From Cerasicoccus frondis (GTDB taxonomy: Bacteria > Verrucomicrobiota > Verrucomicrobiia > Opitutales > Cerasicoccaceae): DNA of 39,411 nt. A program made the position numbers and the translations under genes. Under the pieces are notes generated by a model, which was given only the letters and a program-made list of their open reading frames with translations, searched no databases and was not told the DNA's origin. The stretch is taken from the NCBI GenBank assembly GCA_031296915.1, contig JAVDPC010000042.1, positions 1-39,411 of the forward strand, read 5' to 3'. Shown here one piece after another: positions 7,193-15,782 of this stretch; the stretch's first letter is position 1, and each line of letters opens with the position of its first letter.

Positions 7193-8569
7193 ATGCAACC
7201 GAATATCATCGTCTTCTTCACCGACCAGCAGCGCTGGGACACCCTCGGTCTCAATGGCAACCGTGCTGGCCTGACTCCCAATTTCGACCGCTTCGCCCGG
7301 CAGGGAACCTTTTTCAAACAAGGCGTGACGCCACAGCCCGTCTGCGGTCCGGCCCGCAGTTGCCTGCAAACAGGCCAATACGCGACAACCACTGGCTGTT
7401 ACGCAAACGGCATAGATCTGAGCGAAGATTCCCCCAAGCTAGCCGAGTTATTCGCCGAGGCCGGGTATCGCACCGCCTACTTCGGCAAATGGCACCTGTC
7501 TAACAGCACCGGTAAACAGGCCGTGCCTACCCACAAGCGCGCCGGGTATCAGGACTGGCTGGGCGCCAATACCGTGGAGACCACCAGTGGCCCCTACTCG
7601 GCCCGGCTATGGGACACCGACGACAACGAAGTCCAACTACCCGGCTACCGCTCCGACGCCCAAACCGACGCCATGATTCGCTATTTGGGCGACCGGGCTG
7701 CTGAGCCTAAAGATGCGCGCCAGCCCTTCCTGCTCTTTCATTCCTACATCGAGCCGCATCACCAAAACACCGATGATTCTTACCCCGCGCCACGTGGTTA
7801 CGAAGAACTCTACCGCGACGCGCCCCTCCCCCCTGACCTGCTCAAGCTGGGCGGATCGGCGCCCCAGCACTGGCCAGGCTACTGCGGCATGATTAAGCGT
7901 TTGGACGAATCCCTCGGACGCCTGATGGACGCGCTGGAATCAACCGGCTTGGCGGAGAACACCATCGTCGCCTTCATCAGCGATCACGGCTGCCACTTCA
8001 AGACGCGCAATGCCGAGTATAAACGCTCCCCGCATGAAGCCTCGATTCGCGTTCCCTTCGCGATCTGGGGGGGACAGTGGAACGGCGGAGGAGAACGCCA
8101 GGAGGCCGCCAATCTGGTGGACCTGATGCCCAGCCTGCTCGACAGCGCGAACATCGCCATCCCCGAGAGCGTGGAAGGACGTTCCTTGCTGCCCTTGACC
8201 CGTAATGAGACAGCAGGCTGGCCGGAAGAAACCTTTATCCAATTTGGCGATGGCGGCATGCCCATTGGCCGCGTCATTCGCACCAATCGTTGGAAATACG
8301 CAGTCACCGCGCCTGAGGAATACAAGGGCAAAGCAGACTCGCCAACTTACACGGAAAGCCAGCTTTATGATTTGCAGACCGATCCCTATGAATTGGCTAA
8401 TCTAGTGGACTTCGAGAGCCATGCTCCAGTCCGGGAAGCCATGCGCCGTCGTCTACTGAGCTACATCCAAAAGATCGAGCGCCAAACGCCATCCATTGAG
8501 CAAGCGCCACAGCGCCACGGGGGGCAGAGAACGATTGAATACCCGAATTCAAGCATAGCCAGCTACTAA
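7193..8569 (+). CDS. Sulfatase (type I, formylglycine-dependent)
   Basis: A 458-residue alkaline-phosphatase-superfamily sulfatase that hydrolyses sulfate esters. The N-terminal metal motif is FFTDQQRWDTLG. The C-x-P-x-R signature is C51-G-P-A-R, followed by SCLQTG, so C51 would be oxidised to formylglycine. GKWH at residues 98-101 and ISDHGCHFKTRN further on give the remaining active-site lysine, histidine and aspartate. No signal peptide is visible, so it is predicted to be cytoplasmic and to act on imported sulfated sugars. Relatives are very numerous in marine Verrucomicrobiota that degrade sulfated polysaccharides. The substrate is unknown. It stands alone between the aspS terminator and a convergent pilin-like gene. 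A maturase is not in the window. Confidence 0.93.
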   Translation: MQPNIIVFFTDQQRWDTLGLNGNRAGLTPNFDRFARQGTFFKQGVTPQPVCGPARSCLQTGQYATTTGCYANGIDLSEDSPKLAELFAEAGYRTAYFGKWHLSNSTGKQAVPTHKRAGYQDWLGANTVETTSGPYSARLWDTDDNEVQLPGYRSDAQTDAMIRYLGDRAAEPKDARQPFLLFHSYIEPHHQNTDDSYPAPRGYEELYRDAPLPPDLLKLGGSAPQHWPGYCGMIKRLDESLGRLMDALESTGLAENTIVAFISDHGCHFKTRNAEYKRSPHEASIRVPFAIWGGQWNGGGERQEAANLVDLMPSLLDSANIAIPESVEGRSLLPLTRNETAGWPEETFIQFGDGGMPIGRVIRTNRWKYAVTAPEEYKGKADSPTYTESQLYDLQTDPYELANLVDFESHAPVREAMRRRLLSYIQKIERQTPSIEQAPQRHGGQRTIEYPNSSIASY

Positions 8570-8585
8570 TCCGCAAAGGCGTTCC

Positions 8586-8599
8586 AGCAGTTAACTGCT
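8586..8599. repeat. 14-bp perfect palindrome between convergent genes
   Basis: AGCAGTTAACTGCT lies between the sulfatase and the pilin-like gene, flanked by GGCGTTCC and GGACGCGCC, which can extend the stem. There is no T run, so a bidirectional terminator role is only possible, not shown. Confidence 0.4.
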
Positions 8600-8611
8600 T
8601 TCAGGACGCGC

Positions 8612-9427
8612 CTAGCGGGGAGGTGGTTTGCCACCACCGCCACCAGGCTTACCTCCGCCTGGCTTGCCGCCACCGGGTTTACCCCCGCCGCCGCCTTGGC
8701 CACCGCCTTGACCCGATCCTCCACCTTGGCCTTGGCCGCCGCCTCCGCCGCCTTGGCCGGGAGTATGGTCGTTAAAATAATCCAGTGGCACCGACTGGAC
8801 GCTACCATCGAAAAACCAAGCAAGTCGGTTATCCCCATAAAGCGGCTCTGCGGGCATTCGGTTAGCGATATCAGCCTTTACAAAAGGCAACTGCGCATCC
8901 GCCTGAACGAACCCCCATTCATTGGTTAATACGCTAAAGCTTTTAGGCTGCGCGCCCCTGGGGCCTTTTTCCGAGCTTCCCCAAGGTTTAAAAGGGGCGC
9001 CAGTTTTCAAACCCATTTGCATATTGAGCATGAAAGCGATGATATGCGTGGACTCCATGTGCGACATCACTTCTTCGCACCCAGGCGTCAGAAAAGCCGG
9101 CACAAGCGTCAAGCCGACCCCCTCATTGACGTCCAAATAACTCGCTAACAAGGTCGCCAATTGGTCCTGCCCGTCAGGGTCAGGATTATAAGCAGTTTGC
9201 TGATATGGCCGCAACGGTCCTGGCAATATGTTATTGTTTTGCTGAGTGTACATCAGGACAGCCGAACCAATCGAACGCATTTGCGAAGTCGCCGCTGATC
9301 GGTTAGCCTGCTGCTTCACATTACCAATTGAGGAAAAGAGTATCGAGCCCAGTATGCCAACAATGGCGATAGCGGTCAAAAGCTCGATTAAGGTAAACCC
9401 TCCTCTGTAATGCGCCTGCATATTCAT
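8612..9427 (-). CDS. Type IV pilin-like / pseudopilin protein with Gly-Pro-Lys tail
   Basis: A 271-residue prepilin-type protein. A short leader ends at G10, followed by the N-methylation motif FTLIELLTAIAIVGILGSIL, a hydrophobic helix recognised by prepilin peptidase and assembled by type II secretion or type IV pilus machinery. The central part is a globular headgroup typical of the verrucomicrobial and planctomycete pseudopilins, with WFFDGSVQSVP near residue 205 recalling their DG-SV element. From about residue 223 the protein becomes low-complexity: Gly/Gln repeats and then four GGGKP units ending in KPPPR. Start 9427 (MNMQAHYRGG) or 9421 are both possible. It is divergent from the Na/Pi-like transporter. 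Confidence 0.85.
   Translation of the reverse strand: MNMQAHYRGGFTLIELLTAIAIVGILGSILFSSIGNVKQQANRSAATSQMRSIGSAVLMYTQQNNNILPGPLRPYQQTAYNPDPDGQDQLATLLASYLDVNEGVGLTLVPAFLTPGCEEVMSHMESTHIIAFMLNMQMGLKTGAPFKPWGSSEKGPRGAQPKSFSVLTNEWGFVQADAQLPFVKADIANRMPAEPLYGDNRLAWFFDGSVQSVPLDYFNDHTPGQGGGGGGQGQGGGSGQGGGQGGGGGKPGGGKPGGGKPGGGGGKPPPR
8615..8761 (-). repeat. Degenerate minisatellite encoding the GGQ/GGGKP tail
   Basis: The 3' part of the pilin-like gene is a run of imperfect short repeats rich in GGN codons, encoding Gly/Gln blocks and then the GGGKP units. Such DNA readily changes copy number. Confidence 0.6.
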
Positions 9428-9592
9428 TAATCGTTAATTAGCAATCTTGCTGCCAACTATGCAAAGCGCTATACATTTTAGCCAGTAAAAAGGACCGAGC
9501 AAAAGTCCTCAGGACATAAGTAAATCGTTAATCTTGCATTAATTTTACTGGACTTGCGACGAAGGACAAAAGCCTCCATATCTCGTGCGTTT
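9428..9592. promoter_or_regulatory. Divergent promoter region with paired repeats
   Basis: The region between the pilin-like gene and the transporter has the direct repeat AATCGTTAAT (9429-9438 and 9523-9532) and the inverted repeat CCAGTAAAA (9482-9490) / TTTTACTGG (9543-9551). These suggest regulator sites but match no regulator I can name. Confidence 0.35.
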
Positions 9593-11284
9593 ATGCAAGT
9601 CGACAACATCATTGGGGGAACTTTGGCCGGGCTTGGGTTGTATTTTTTGGGCGTAGGGGGCATACGGTCCAGCCTACAGCAAATACCGGGCATCAAATTT
9701 CGAGAGCAGATTGGGCGCGCCACCGCACACCCTATTCGGGCGGCCTTTACGGGTTTTACGCTGGGCACTGTCACCCAAACTTCGATTGGAGTGGCTGTCA
9801 TCCTGGCCGGGCTCATTTCACGAGGGCTGACCACCGTCCGCCAAGCCCTGCCCCTGATCGCCTGGTCGAATCTGGGGCTGGTCACCCTCGTCTTCATCAA
9901 TTATCTGGAAGTGCATGTGCTCGCAATGTTCTTGGTGGGCATCGGAGGCATCTGCATCAACTTCAAGCTGGGCGGTCGTTTTCAAGGCCTGTTCCCGCCT
10001 TTATATTCCCTGGGCCTGACACTGGTTGGGCTCTGGCTGTTGAAGACCTCGCTCACGGAGTTAGCCAATCACCCACAGTTCGACGACTTCATTCAGTCGC
10101 TACCCGCCATGAATCTGTTGGCGTTCCTGTTTGCCGTTTTGCTGCGCATCCCGGTTCAATCGACCTCTGCTGTGGCGCTGATTGGGATCATCATGTACAA
10201 GGCAGGCATTTTCACCGAAGACCAGGCGTTGCTAGGGTTTTACGGCACCGCGATTGGCACTGCGGGGGCCGCCTATTTTCTCACCGCGCATTTTCGAGGA
10301 GAGATGCGGCAAGTAACGTTGTTTGAGGCAGCCATCAACCTCATCGCTGGCCTGATACTGTTAGCATTTTTCTACGGAGAGCGGCTGAGCGGCGTACAAC
10401 TGTTTCACAGCTACCTCCAAATGATGCCTGGTGGAGTTGAGCTGCACCTGGCTCTGGCGTTTCTGTTTCAACAACTGCTCGTCGTCGCCGTCGCCTTTGT
10501 CTTCATGAAGCCGATCTTGAAATACATCAACAAGACTGCGCCGCGCACTGTCGCCGAAGACCTCGCCCACCCACGCTATATCCACGACCAAGCCGTCTAT
10601 GACGTGGAAACCGGCCTGCAACTGGCGCGTCAGGAAATTAGTAATGTGGTCAAGCGCCTCCCCCACTATTTGGCCTGCGTCCGGGAAGAGGGTGAATCCG
10701 GCCCCACAAACTCCATCGACGTCTGGCACAATTCATCCCTGGCCATCATTGAGGAATTGGACTCGTTCCTCGGAGCAATCGCCACACGCCGCGTCAAGAG
10801 CACTGAAGCGTCTTTGGAGCTGCTTGACGTGCAGCGTCAGCTTGACCACTTGATCTCGGTCGAAGAGACCATGACGCGATTCGTTAAAAGCCACAGCGAA
10901 TTGAGCAAAATTGAATCCCTCAGAGGCCTGTCGGTTAACCTGGCGGAGTCTCTGGATGCGGTGCTAGTCAGCATGCTGGAAACATCCCCCAAAGATCCGG
11001 AAGACCTCGCGCTCATTGCCCAAATAACCGCGACTCCAGGCTCCCGCGCAGAGGCGCTCCGCCAGAAATACTTGCGTGAACTGGATTCACTCACCCATGA
11101 TGCACGCGCATTGGCGATCCGTACGATCACCCGGCATGAACGCATCATTTGGGCCATCAACGAGTGGGCGAACTGCCTGCTGGCCGACCTACAACACAAA
11201 GCTACGAAACACGATACTCATGACATCAGAGACACCGACCTCCGCCCTGCAGAAGATGCTGACGGACAACCAGTCCTTCGCTGA
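9593..11284 (+). CDS. Na/Pi-cotransporter family membrane protein
   Basis: A 563-residue membrane protein of the sodium-dependent phosphate transporter family (NptA/YjbB type). The first half holds two copies of the family repeat with QS/QT motifs: GTVTQTSIGVAVILAGL and LRIPVQSTSAVALIGIIMY, set among about eight to nine hydrophobic segments. After about residue 330 comes a soluble all-helical domain (AVYDVETGLQLARQEISNVVKRLPHYL...) like the PhoU-type helical tail found in this family. It likely moves phosphate or a similar anion with sodium; the direction is not determined. I prefer ATG 9593 (MQVDNIIGGTLAGLGLYFLG) because it places the first membrane helix at the N-terminus; an upstream TTG at 9554 adds 13 basic residues. 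It overlaps the carbonic anhydrase gene by 65 bp. Confidence 0.85.
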   Translation: MQVDNIIGGTLAGLGLYFLGVGGIRSSLQQIPGIKFREQIGRATAHPIRAAFTGFTLGTVTQTSIGVAVILAGLISRGLTTVRQALPLIAWSNLGLVTLVFINYLEVHVLAMFLVGIGGICINFKLGGRFQGLFPPLYSLGLTLVGLWLLKTSLTELANHPQFDDFIQSLPAMNLLAFLFAVLLRIPVQSTSAVALIGIIMYKAGIFTEDQALLGFYGTAIGTAGAAYFLTAHFRGEMRQVTLFEAAINLIAGLILLAFFYGERLSGVQLFHSYLQMMPGGVELHLALAFLFQQLLVVAVAFVFMKPILKYINKTAPRTVAEDLAHPRYIHDQAVYDVETGLQLARQEISNVVKRLPHYLACVREEGESGPTNSIDVWHNSSLAIIEELDSFLGAIATRRVKSTEASLELLDVQRQLDHLISVEETMTRFVKSHSELSKIESLRGLSVNLAESLDAVLVSMLETSPKDPEDLALIAQITATPGSRAEALRQKYLRELDSLTHDARALAIRTITRHERIIWAINEWANCLLADLQHKATKHDTHDIRDTDLRPAEDADGQPVLR

Positions 11285-11897
11285 AGAACTGCCTCCCGGA
11301 CAACTCGACAGCATCCAATACGAGCAGAATCCCTACATCACGGTCCTCACCTGCTGTGACTCCCGCGTGCGTATCCGCGCCTTCCTGGCTGACCCGCACC
11401 CGACTGATAACGTCTTCGTGATTCGCAACGTGGGGAACCAGCTTGCCGTGACCAGTGGCTCGGTCGACTACGGCGTACGCCACCTGAAAACGCCTCTGCT
11501 GCTCATTCTCGGGCACACCCGTTGCGGCGCAATCAAAGCCGCGAGCACGGACTACCGAAAGCTCTCACTCCACCTCGTGCAGGAGCTGAATGGCCTGCAC
11601 ATTCCAGTGCGCGACATCGACCCGGAGGGCGACGACGAGATGGAGTGGCTGAAGGCCGTCGAGCGCAATGTCCACTACCAGATGGACCTCGCAATCCAGC
11701 GATACGCAGCGGATATTGCAGCCGGTACGCTGGCCATCGTTGGCTGTGTTTACGACTTCGCTAACCTCTACAAAAAGGGCGTTGGCCGCACGGTGCTGCT
11801 CAACGTCAACGGCGAATCCAACCCGGACGTCTTCATGAAGTCCGAGCCCATGGTCTCAATCCCCCAAGAGCTAGTTCAATCGGTGCTGCCTAAATGA
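11220..11897 (+). CDS. Beta-class carbonic anhydrase
   Basis: A 225-residue zinc enzyme interconverting CO2 and bicarbonate. The zinc ligands are visible: C45-x-D47-S-R49 in LTCCDSRVRIR, and H99-x2-C102 in GHTRCGAI. FVIRNVGNQL and GSVDYGVRHL are also conserved in the family. The start is inside the transporter gene in another reading frame: ATG 11220 (MTSETPTSALQK) gives a 65-bp overlap, and ATG 11256 would still overlap by 29 bp. The open frame continues further upstream, but those codons are shadow of the transporter. The overlap implies co-transcription and coupled translation, linking bicarbonate supply with the transporter. A strong terminator follows. Confidence 0.92.
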   Translation: MTSETPTSALQKMLTDNQSFAEELPPGQLDSIQYEQNPYITVLTCCDSRVRIRAFLADPHPTDNVFVIRNVGNQLAVTSGSVDYGVRHLKTPLLLILGHTRCGAIKAASTDYRKLSLHLVQELNGLHIPVRDIDPEGDDEMEWLKAVERNVHYQMDLAIQRYAADIAAGTLAIVGCVYDFANLYKKGVGRTVLLNVNGESNPDVFMKSEPMVSIPQELVQSVLPK

Positions 11898-11917
11898 GCA
11901 ACCCGCCCAACGCTTTC

Positions 11918-11950
11918 AAACGCATGCCTTAACTGGCATGCGTTTTTTTT
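11918..11950 (+). terminator. Intrinsic terminator after carbonic anhydrase
   Basis: The perfect 10-bp stem AACGCATGCC/GGCATGCGTT has loop TTAACT and runs into eight T residues, 21 bp after the stop codon. It also separates the convergent phosphatase gene. Confidence 0.93.
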
Positions 11951-11955
11951 GCTCC

Positions 11956-12717
11956 CTAAGCGGGTAGCCACTCTTTACGGCCGCCGACCCACACATTGTA
12001 GGCGAAAGGCTTGTTGTTCTTGGATGGCACGACGGAGACCGTGGCGCCGCTGGCCGCCGCCAAAGCGAGGCCGCCAGCAATGTCCCAGAGGCGAATCGTG
12101 TCCTCGGTGTAGACATCCATCCGGCCAATGGCCACATAGGTCAACGCCAACGCAGCGCTGCCGATCATGCGTATTTTCTGAAAGCTCTGGACGTCCTTGA
12201 TGAAGCCGCGAAGCGCGGTGTCGCCGTAATCCCGGCCATGCGGGAAGCCCGTGCAAAGCACCGCATGCTGCTTTTCTTCGGGCCACCATGGTGTCAGCGG
12301 TTTACCGTTACAGGTGAGGCCCCAACCGGCGGCGCCAGCAAAAAGCTCATCCGCATTGAAATCATAGACCACGCCCACAACCGGCTTCATGCCACGCATC
12401 AGGCCAATGGAGACACAACAGGCTGGCAGCCCCCGCAAGTAGTTATAGGTGCCGTCCAACGGATCAACGACCCAGTAAAGCTTATCCTGTGAAGGCAGGC
12501 TTTCGTCCCCCCCCTGCTCTTCGCCAATGATCGGTAAGCCGGTTGCCTCGGAGAGCATCTGGCGAATGAGCTTCTCGGACTCGACATCGGCCTTGAGCTT
12601 AACGTCTTTGGCGTCCTGGAAATTGACGGACCGCAGGTCGGCGCCTTCGGCCAGAATGGCTCCAGCGGCGCGGGCGGCTTCAGTGGCGATTTTGAGATAA
12701 TCGGGCTGTTCGGGCAT
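11956..12717 (-). CDS. Inositol monophosphatase family protein
   Basis: A 253-residue magnesium-dependent sugar phosphatase of the IMPase/CysQ/FBPase superfamily. The metal-binding motifs are present in order: GEEQGGDES, WVVDPLDGTYNYLRGLP (the DPLDGT signature) and LWDIAGGLALAAASGATVS (WD-x-AGG). It would dephosphorylate inositol phosphate, 3'-phosphoadenosine phosphate or a related compound; the sequence does not decide which. The frame extends to a TTG at 12753, but ATG 12717 (MPEQPDYLKIATEAARAAGAIL) gives the usual N-terminus. It is a single gene, convergent with the carbonic anhydrase. Confidence 0.92.
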   Translation of the reverse strand: MPEQPDYLKIATEAARAAGAILAEGADLRSVNFQDAKDVKLKADVESEKLIRQMLSEATGLPIIGEEQGGDESLPSQDKLYWVVDPLDGTYNYLRGLPACCVSIGLMRGMKPVVGVVYDFNADELFAGAAGWGLTCNGKPLTPWWPEEKQHAVLCTGFPHGRDYGDTALRGFIKDVQSFQKIRMIGSAALALTYVAIGRMDVYTEDTIRLWDIAGGLALAAASGATVSVVPSKNNKPFAYNVWVGGRKEWLPA

Positions 12718-12790
12718 GTCCGCGGAGTTTGGGGAATGCCTCGCCGTGGGCAACGTAAATTAATCAGGACTCAGGTGAGCAGATAGTTTT

Positions 12791-12854
12791 AACCACGGAG
12801 AGCACGGAGGGACGGTGTTCGTAATGTGCTCCCAACCTCCGTGCTCTCCGAGGT
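12791..12854. repeat. 20-bp inverted repeat of dispersed ACCACGGAG type
   Basis: The left arm AACCACGGAGAGCACGGAGG (12791-12810) and right arm CCTCCGTGCTCTCCGAGGTT (12835-12854) are complementary at 19 of 20 positions with a 24-bp spacer. ACCACGGAGANCACGGAG sequences are, to my knowledge, frequent intergenic repeats in many bacterial genomes. It sits in the leader between the phosphatase and cydA. Confidence 0.8.
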
Positions 12855-13001
12855 TGAATATCCGCATCCTGCACGAATGCCTCACGCGTGCTGATTTTAG
12901 CTATAAGTTCCGCAACTGGTTCGACGTCACCGCATTGTAATGAAAAAAGTTGCCGATTATGCGTGAGTTTGGCGCGAGGTTGGCTTTAATCATGAGCCTG
13001 C

Positions 13002-14651
13002 ATGGACGTCGAGATACTTTCACGAATCCAATTCGCCTTCACGATTGCTTTCCACTACATTTACCCGCCGCTGAGCATCGGCATTGGGTTGCAGTTGGTA
13101 TTGATGCAGGCCTTTTGGCTTAAAACACGCAACCCGCTCTACCATAACATGGCGCGCTACTGGACGCGCGTCTTCGGACTCACCTTCGCCATCGGCGTCG
13201 CCACCGGCATCGTGATGGAGTTTGAGTTCGGCACGAACTGGGCCACCTACTCGCGATTCGTAGGGGACATCTTTGGCAGTCCACTCGCCATTGAGGGTAT
13301 TTACGCGTTCTTCCTGGAGTCTGGTTTTCTGGCGATCCTGTTGTTTGGCTGGGACAAAGTCGGGCCGAAAACGCACTTTTTCGCCACCTGCATGGTCTGC
13401 CTCGGCGCTCACTTTTCTGCCGTTTGGATTCTCGTCGCCAACTCCTGGATGCAGACTCCCGCTGGCTTCCACCTGGCCAAAAAAGTCAAGGAAACCGCCG
13501 ACGGCGTGCAGCACTCTTTTAACGCCGACTTGGGCGACGTAGCCTACACCATCAAGGAAGTGCCTCTGCCCGAAGGCTACATCGTCAAGGAAGAGGACCT
13601 GACGTCCATTCGCGCGGTGATTGATAACTTCTGGGACATGGTCATGAACCCCTCGACTCTTGATCGCCTCGCGCACACCATTATTGGTTGCTGGCTGGCT
13701 GGCGCATTTCTGGTCGTGAGCATCAGTGCGTATTACCTGATCAAGAAGCGCCACGTTAAATTTGCCAAAACCTCGTTGAAGTTCGGACTCGCCGTCGGTT
13801 GTTTTGCGTCACTGCTGCAACTCGTGAGCGCCGACTCCACCGCCCGAGGCGTCGCGGATAATCAACCCGTCAAGCTGGCGGCCATTGAGGGTCTACAGGA
13901 GTCGACCACCGAAGCGCCGCTGGGCATTGTCGGCTGGGTCACCTGGAATAAGGATGCGGACGGAAACATCATTGGCGTCAACGAAAACTCCATCAAGATA
14001 AAGGGCCTGCTCAGCATCCTGGTGGACGGCGATTTCCTCCACCCGGTCGAAGCCAGCAAAACCATGGTCAAAGGCCTTGAGGACCTGCCCAGTGATGAAT
14101 TTATCCTGGCGCGACACCCTGGCGCTTCCCCCGAAGAGATCAAAAAGATCCGGCCCGAATATTGGCCAAATGTGCCCGTCGTTTTCCAAACTTACCACCT
14201 GATGATCGCCATGGGCATGGGCCTGATCGGCGTTTCTGTGCTCGGCTGCCTATTATGGAAAACCGGTCATCTCTGGAAGACCGACATTAAGTGGGTGCAG
14301 TGGTTCTTGTGGATTTTGGTGTTCTCAGTGTTCATGCCGCAAATAGCCAATCAAGCTGGTTGGTTTACCGCCGAAATGGGACGCCAACCGTGGATCGTTT
14401 ACAACATCCTCCAAACCAGCGATGGGCTTTCCAAAGCCGTCGTCGCCCGACAGGTTTTGAGTTCGCTGATCATGTTCGCCTTTGTCTACACGCTGCTGTT
14501 CCTGGTGTTCATCTACACGCTGACGAAGAAGATCCAACACGGTCCGAAGGATGACGAGTCGATCCAAATCCTGCCGGAAAAATGGCGCCCGATGGCGCTC
14601 AAGGGCGGTCGCCAAACCGCCCCCACCGACGCCGACAACCCGAACGCCTAA
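13002..14651 (+). CDS. cydA: Cytochrome bd ubiquinol oxidase subunit I
   Basis: A 549-residue inner-membrane subunit of the bd-type terminal oxidase, which reduces oxygen with quinol and builds a proton gradient. The haem ligands can be placed by motif: H18 (AFHYIYPPLSIG), H225 (DRLAHTIIGC) and M401 (FQTYHLMIAMG). The conserved acidic pair E98/E106 is in AIEGIYAFFLESGFL. GWFTAEMGRQPW near residue 453 is the classical C-terminal motif. Compared with the E. coli protein there is an insertion of roughly 40 residues in the loop before H225 (about 157-196). Eight to nine membrane helices are visible. It forms an operon with cydB, 15 bp downstream. Confidence 0.97.
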   Translation: MDVEILSRIQFAFTIAFHYIYPPLSIGIGLQLVLMQAFWLKTRNPLYHNMARYWTRVFGLTFAIGVATGIVMEFEFGTNWATYSRFVGDIFGSPLAIEGIYAFFLESGFLAILLFGWDKVGPKTHFFATCMVCLGAHFSAVWILVANSWMQTPAGFHLAKKVKETADGVQHSFNADLGDVAYTIKEVPLPEGYIVKEEDLTSIRAVIDNFWDMVMNPSTLDRLAHTIIGCWLAGAFLVVSISAYYLIKKRHVKFAKTSLKFGLAVGCFASLLQLVSADSTARGVADNQPVKLAAIEGLQESTTEAPLGIVGWVTWNKDADGNIIGVNENSIKIKGLLSILVDGDFLHPVEASKTMVKGLEDLPSDEFILARHPGASPEEIKKIRPEYWPNVPVVFQTYHLMIAMGMGLIGVSVLGCLLWKTGHLWKTDIKWVQWFLWILVFSVFMPQIANQAGWFTAEMGRQPWIVYNILQTSDGLSKAVVARQVLSSLIMFAFVYTLLFLVFIYTLTKKIQHGPKDDESIQILPEKWRPMALKGGRQTAPTDADNPNA

Positions 14652-14666
14652 CCGGAGACTGCTGCT

Positions 14667-15686
14667 ATGGATTTAAATACTATCTGGTTCATTCTGGTCG
14701 GCGTGCTCTTCACCGGCTACGTGATGCTTGACGGCTTCGATCTCGGCGTGGGCATCCTGCACCTTTTCGATAAGGACGACACCAACCGCCGCATCCACCT
14801 AAACGCCATTGGCCCAGTCTGGGACGGAAATGAAGTTTGGCTCGTCACGGGGGGTGGAGCGCTCTTTGCCGCGTTCCCTGAAGTTTACGCCACCGCGTTT
14901 TCCGGCTTTTATGACGCGTTCATGTTGCTGCTCTGCGCATTGATTTTTCGTGCGGTCGCCATCGAATTCCGCAGTAAGGAGCCTTATAAGCTCTGGCGCA
15001 AAAGCTGGGACATCGCTTTCGCGGGCGGCAGTTTCCTGTCGGCGTTTTTAATCGGCGTCGCCATGGGTAACATCACTTGGGGCATTCCGCTGGACAAACA
15101 TCATGAATACACCGGCACCTTCCTGACGCTGATTCATCCCTACTCACTCTTCCTCGGGGTGACGACCGTCGCACTGTTCGCCATGCACGGGAACATTTAC
15201 CTGATCCTTAAGACCGAGGGTGAGCTCCAAGCCAAGCTCCGCCGCTGGATCAAAATCACCATCCCAATCTACGTGGTGTGCTTTCTGATTTTCAACTTTT
15301 GGACGATCTACGCCTGCCCACACATTCAACACGCCATCGTGGGCCGCATCCCGGTATTAACCGTCATCGCCTTGTTGGCAGTGTTAGCCGTGGGGGCCAT
15401 TCCGCGCGAAATTCACAAAGGGCGCGAAGGGCGGGCGTTCATTTTCTCCTGCGCACAAATGGCGTTTCTCATGATGCTCTTCGGCGCGAGCGTCTACCCC
15501 AACATGATTTTCTCCAACCCCGAAATCGCCAACAGCCTAAATATTTACAACGGCTCGTCGACCCAACAAACACTCGGCTTCATGCTGTGGGTGGCGATCA
15601 TTGGCGTGCCGATCGTGCTGACTTACACGGGCTGCGTTTATTATATATTCCGGGGTAAGGTAAAGTTGACTGAAGAAAGCTATTAG
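14667..15686 (+). CDS. cydB: Cytochrome bd ubiquinol oxidase subunit II
   Basis: A 339-residue partner of CydA with the family N-terminus FTGYVMLDGFDLGVGILHLF and the motif IGPVWDGNEVWLVTGGGALFAAFPEVYA. Eight or so membrane helices are visible. It has one of the few good ribosome-binding sites in the window (GGAG, 11 bp before the ATG). No cydX-like small gene and no cydCD exporter genes follow. The next gene starts 96 bp later without a visible terminator, so read-through into the ATP-grasp operon is possible. Confidence 0.97.
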   Translation: MDLNTIWFILVGVLFTGYVMLDGFDLGVGILHLFDKDDTNRRIHLNAIGPVWDGNEVWLVTGGGALFAAFPEVYATAFSGFYDAFMLLLCALIFRAVAIEFRSKEPYKLWRKSWDIAFAGGSFLSAFLIGVAMGNITWGIPLDKHHEYTGTFLTLIHPYSLFLGVTTVALFAMHGNIYLILKTEGELQAKLRRWIKITIPIYVVCFLIFNFWTIYACPHIQHAIVGRIPVLTVIALLAVLAVGAIPREIHKGREGRAFIFSCAQMAFLMMLFGASVYPNMIFSNPEIANSLNIYNGSSTQQTLGFMLWVAIIGVPIVLTYTGCVYYIFRGKVKLTEESY

Positions 15687-15782
15687 ATGGCATGCGGCTA
15701 GCTTAGTGCTCGCAATGAATCTTTTTCATACTCACAATCCGTTTACACCGACGCGATAACCTGCTACGACAAACCTCACAAT

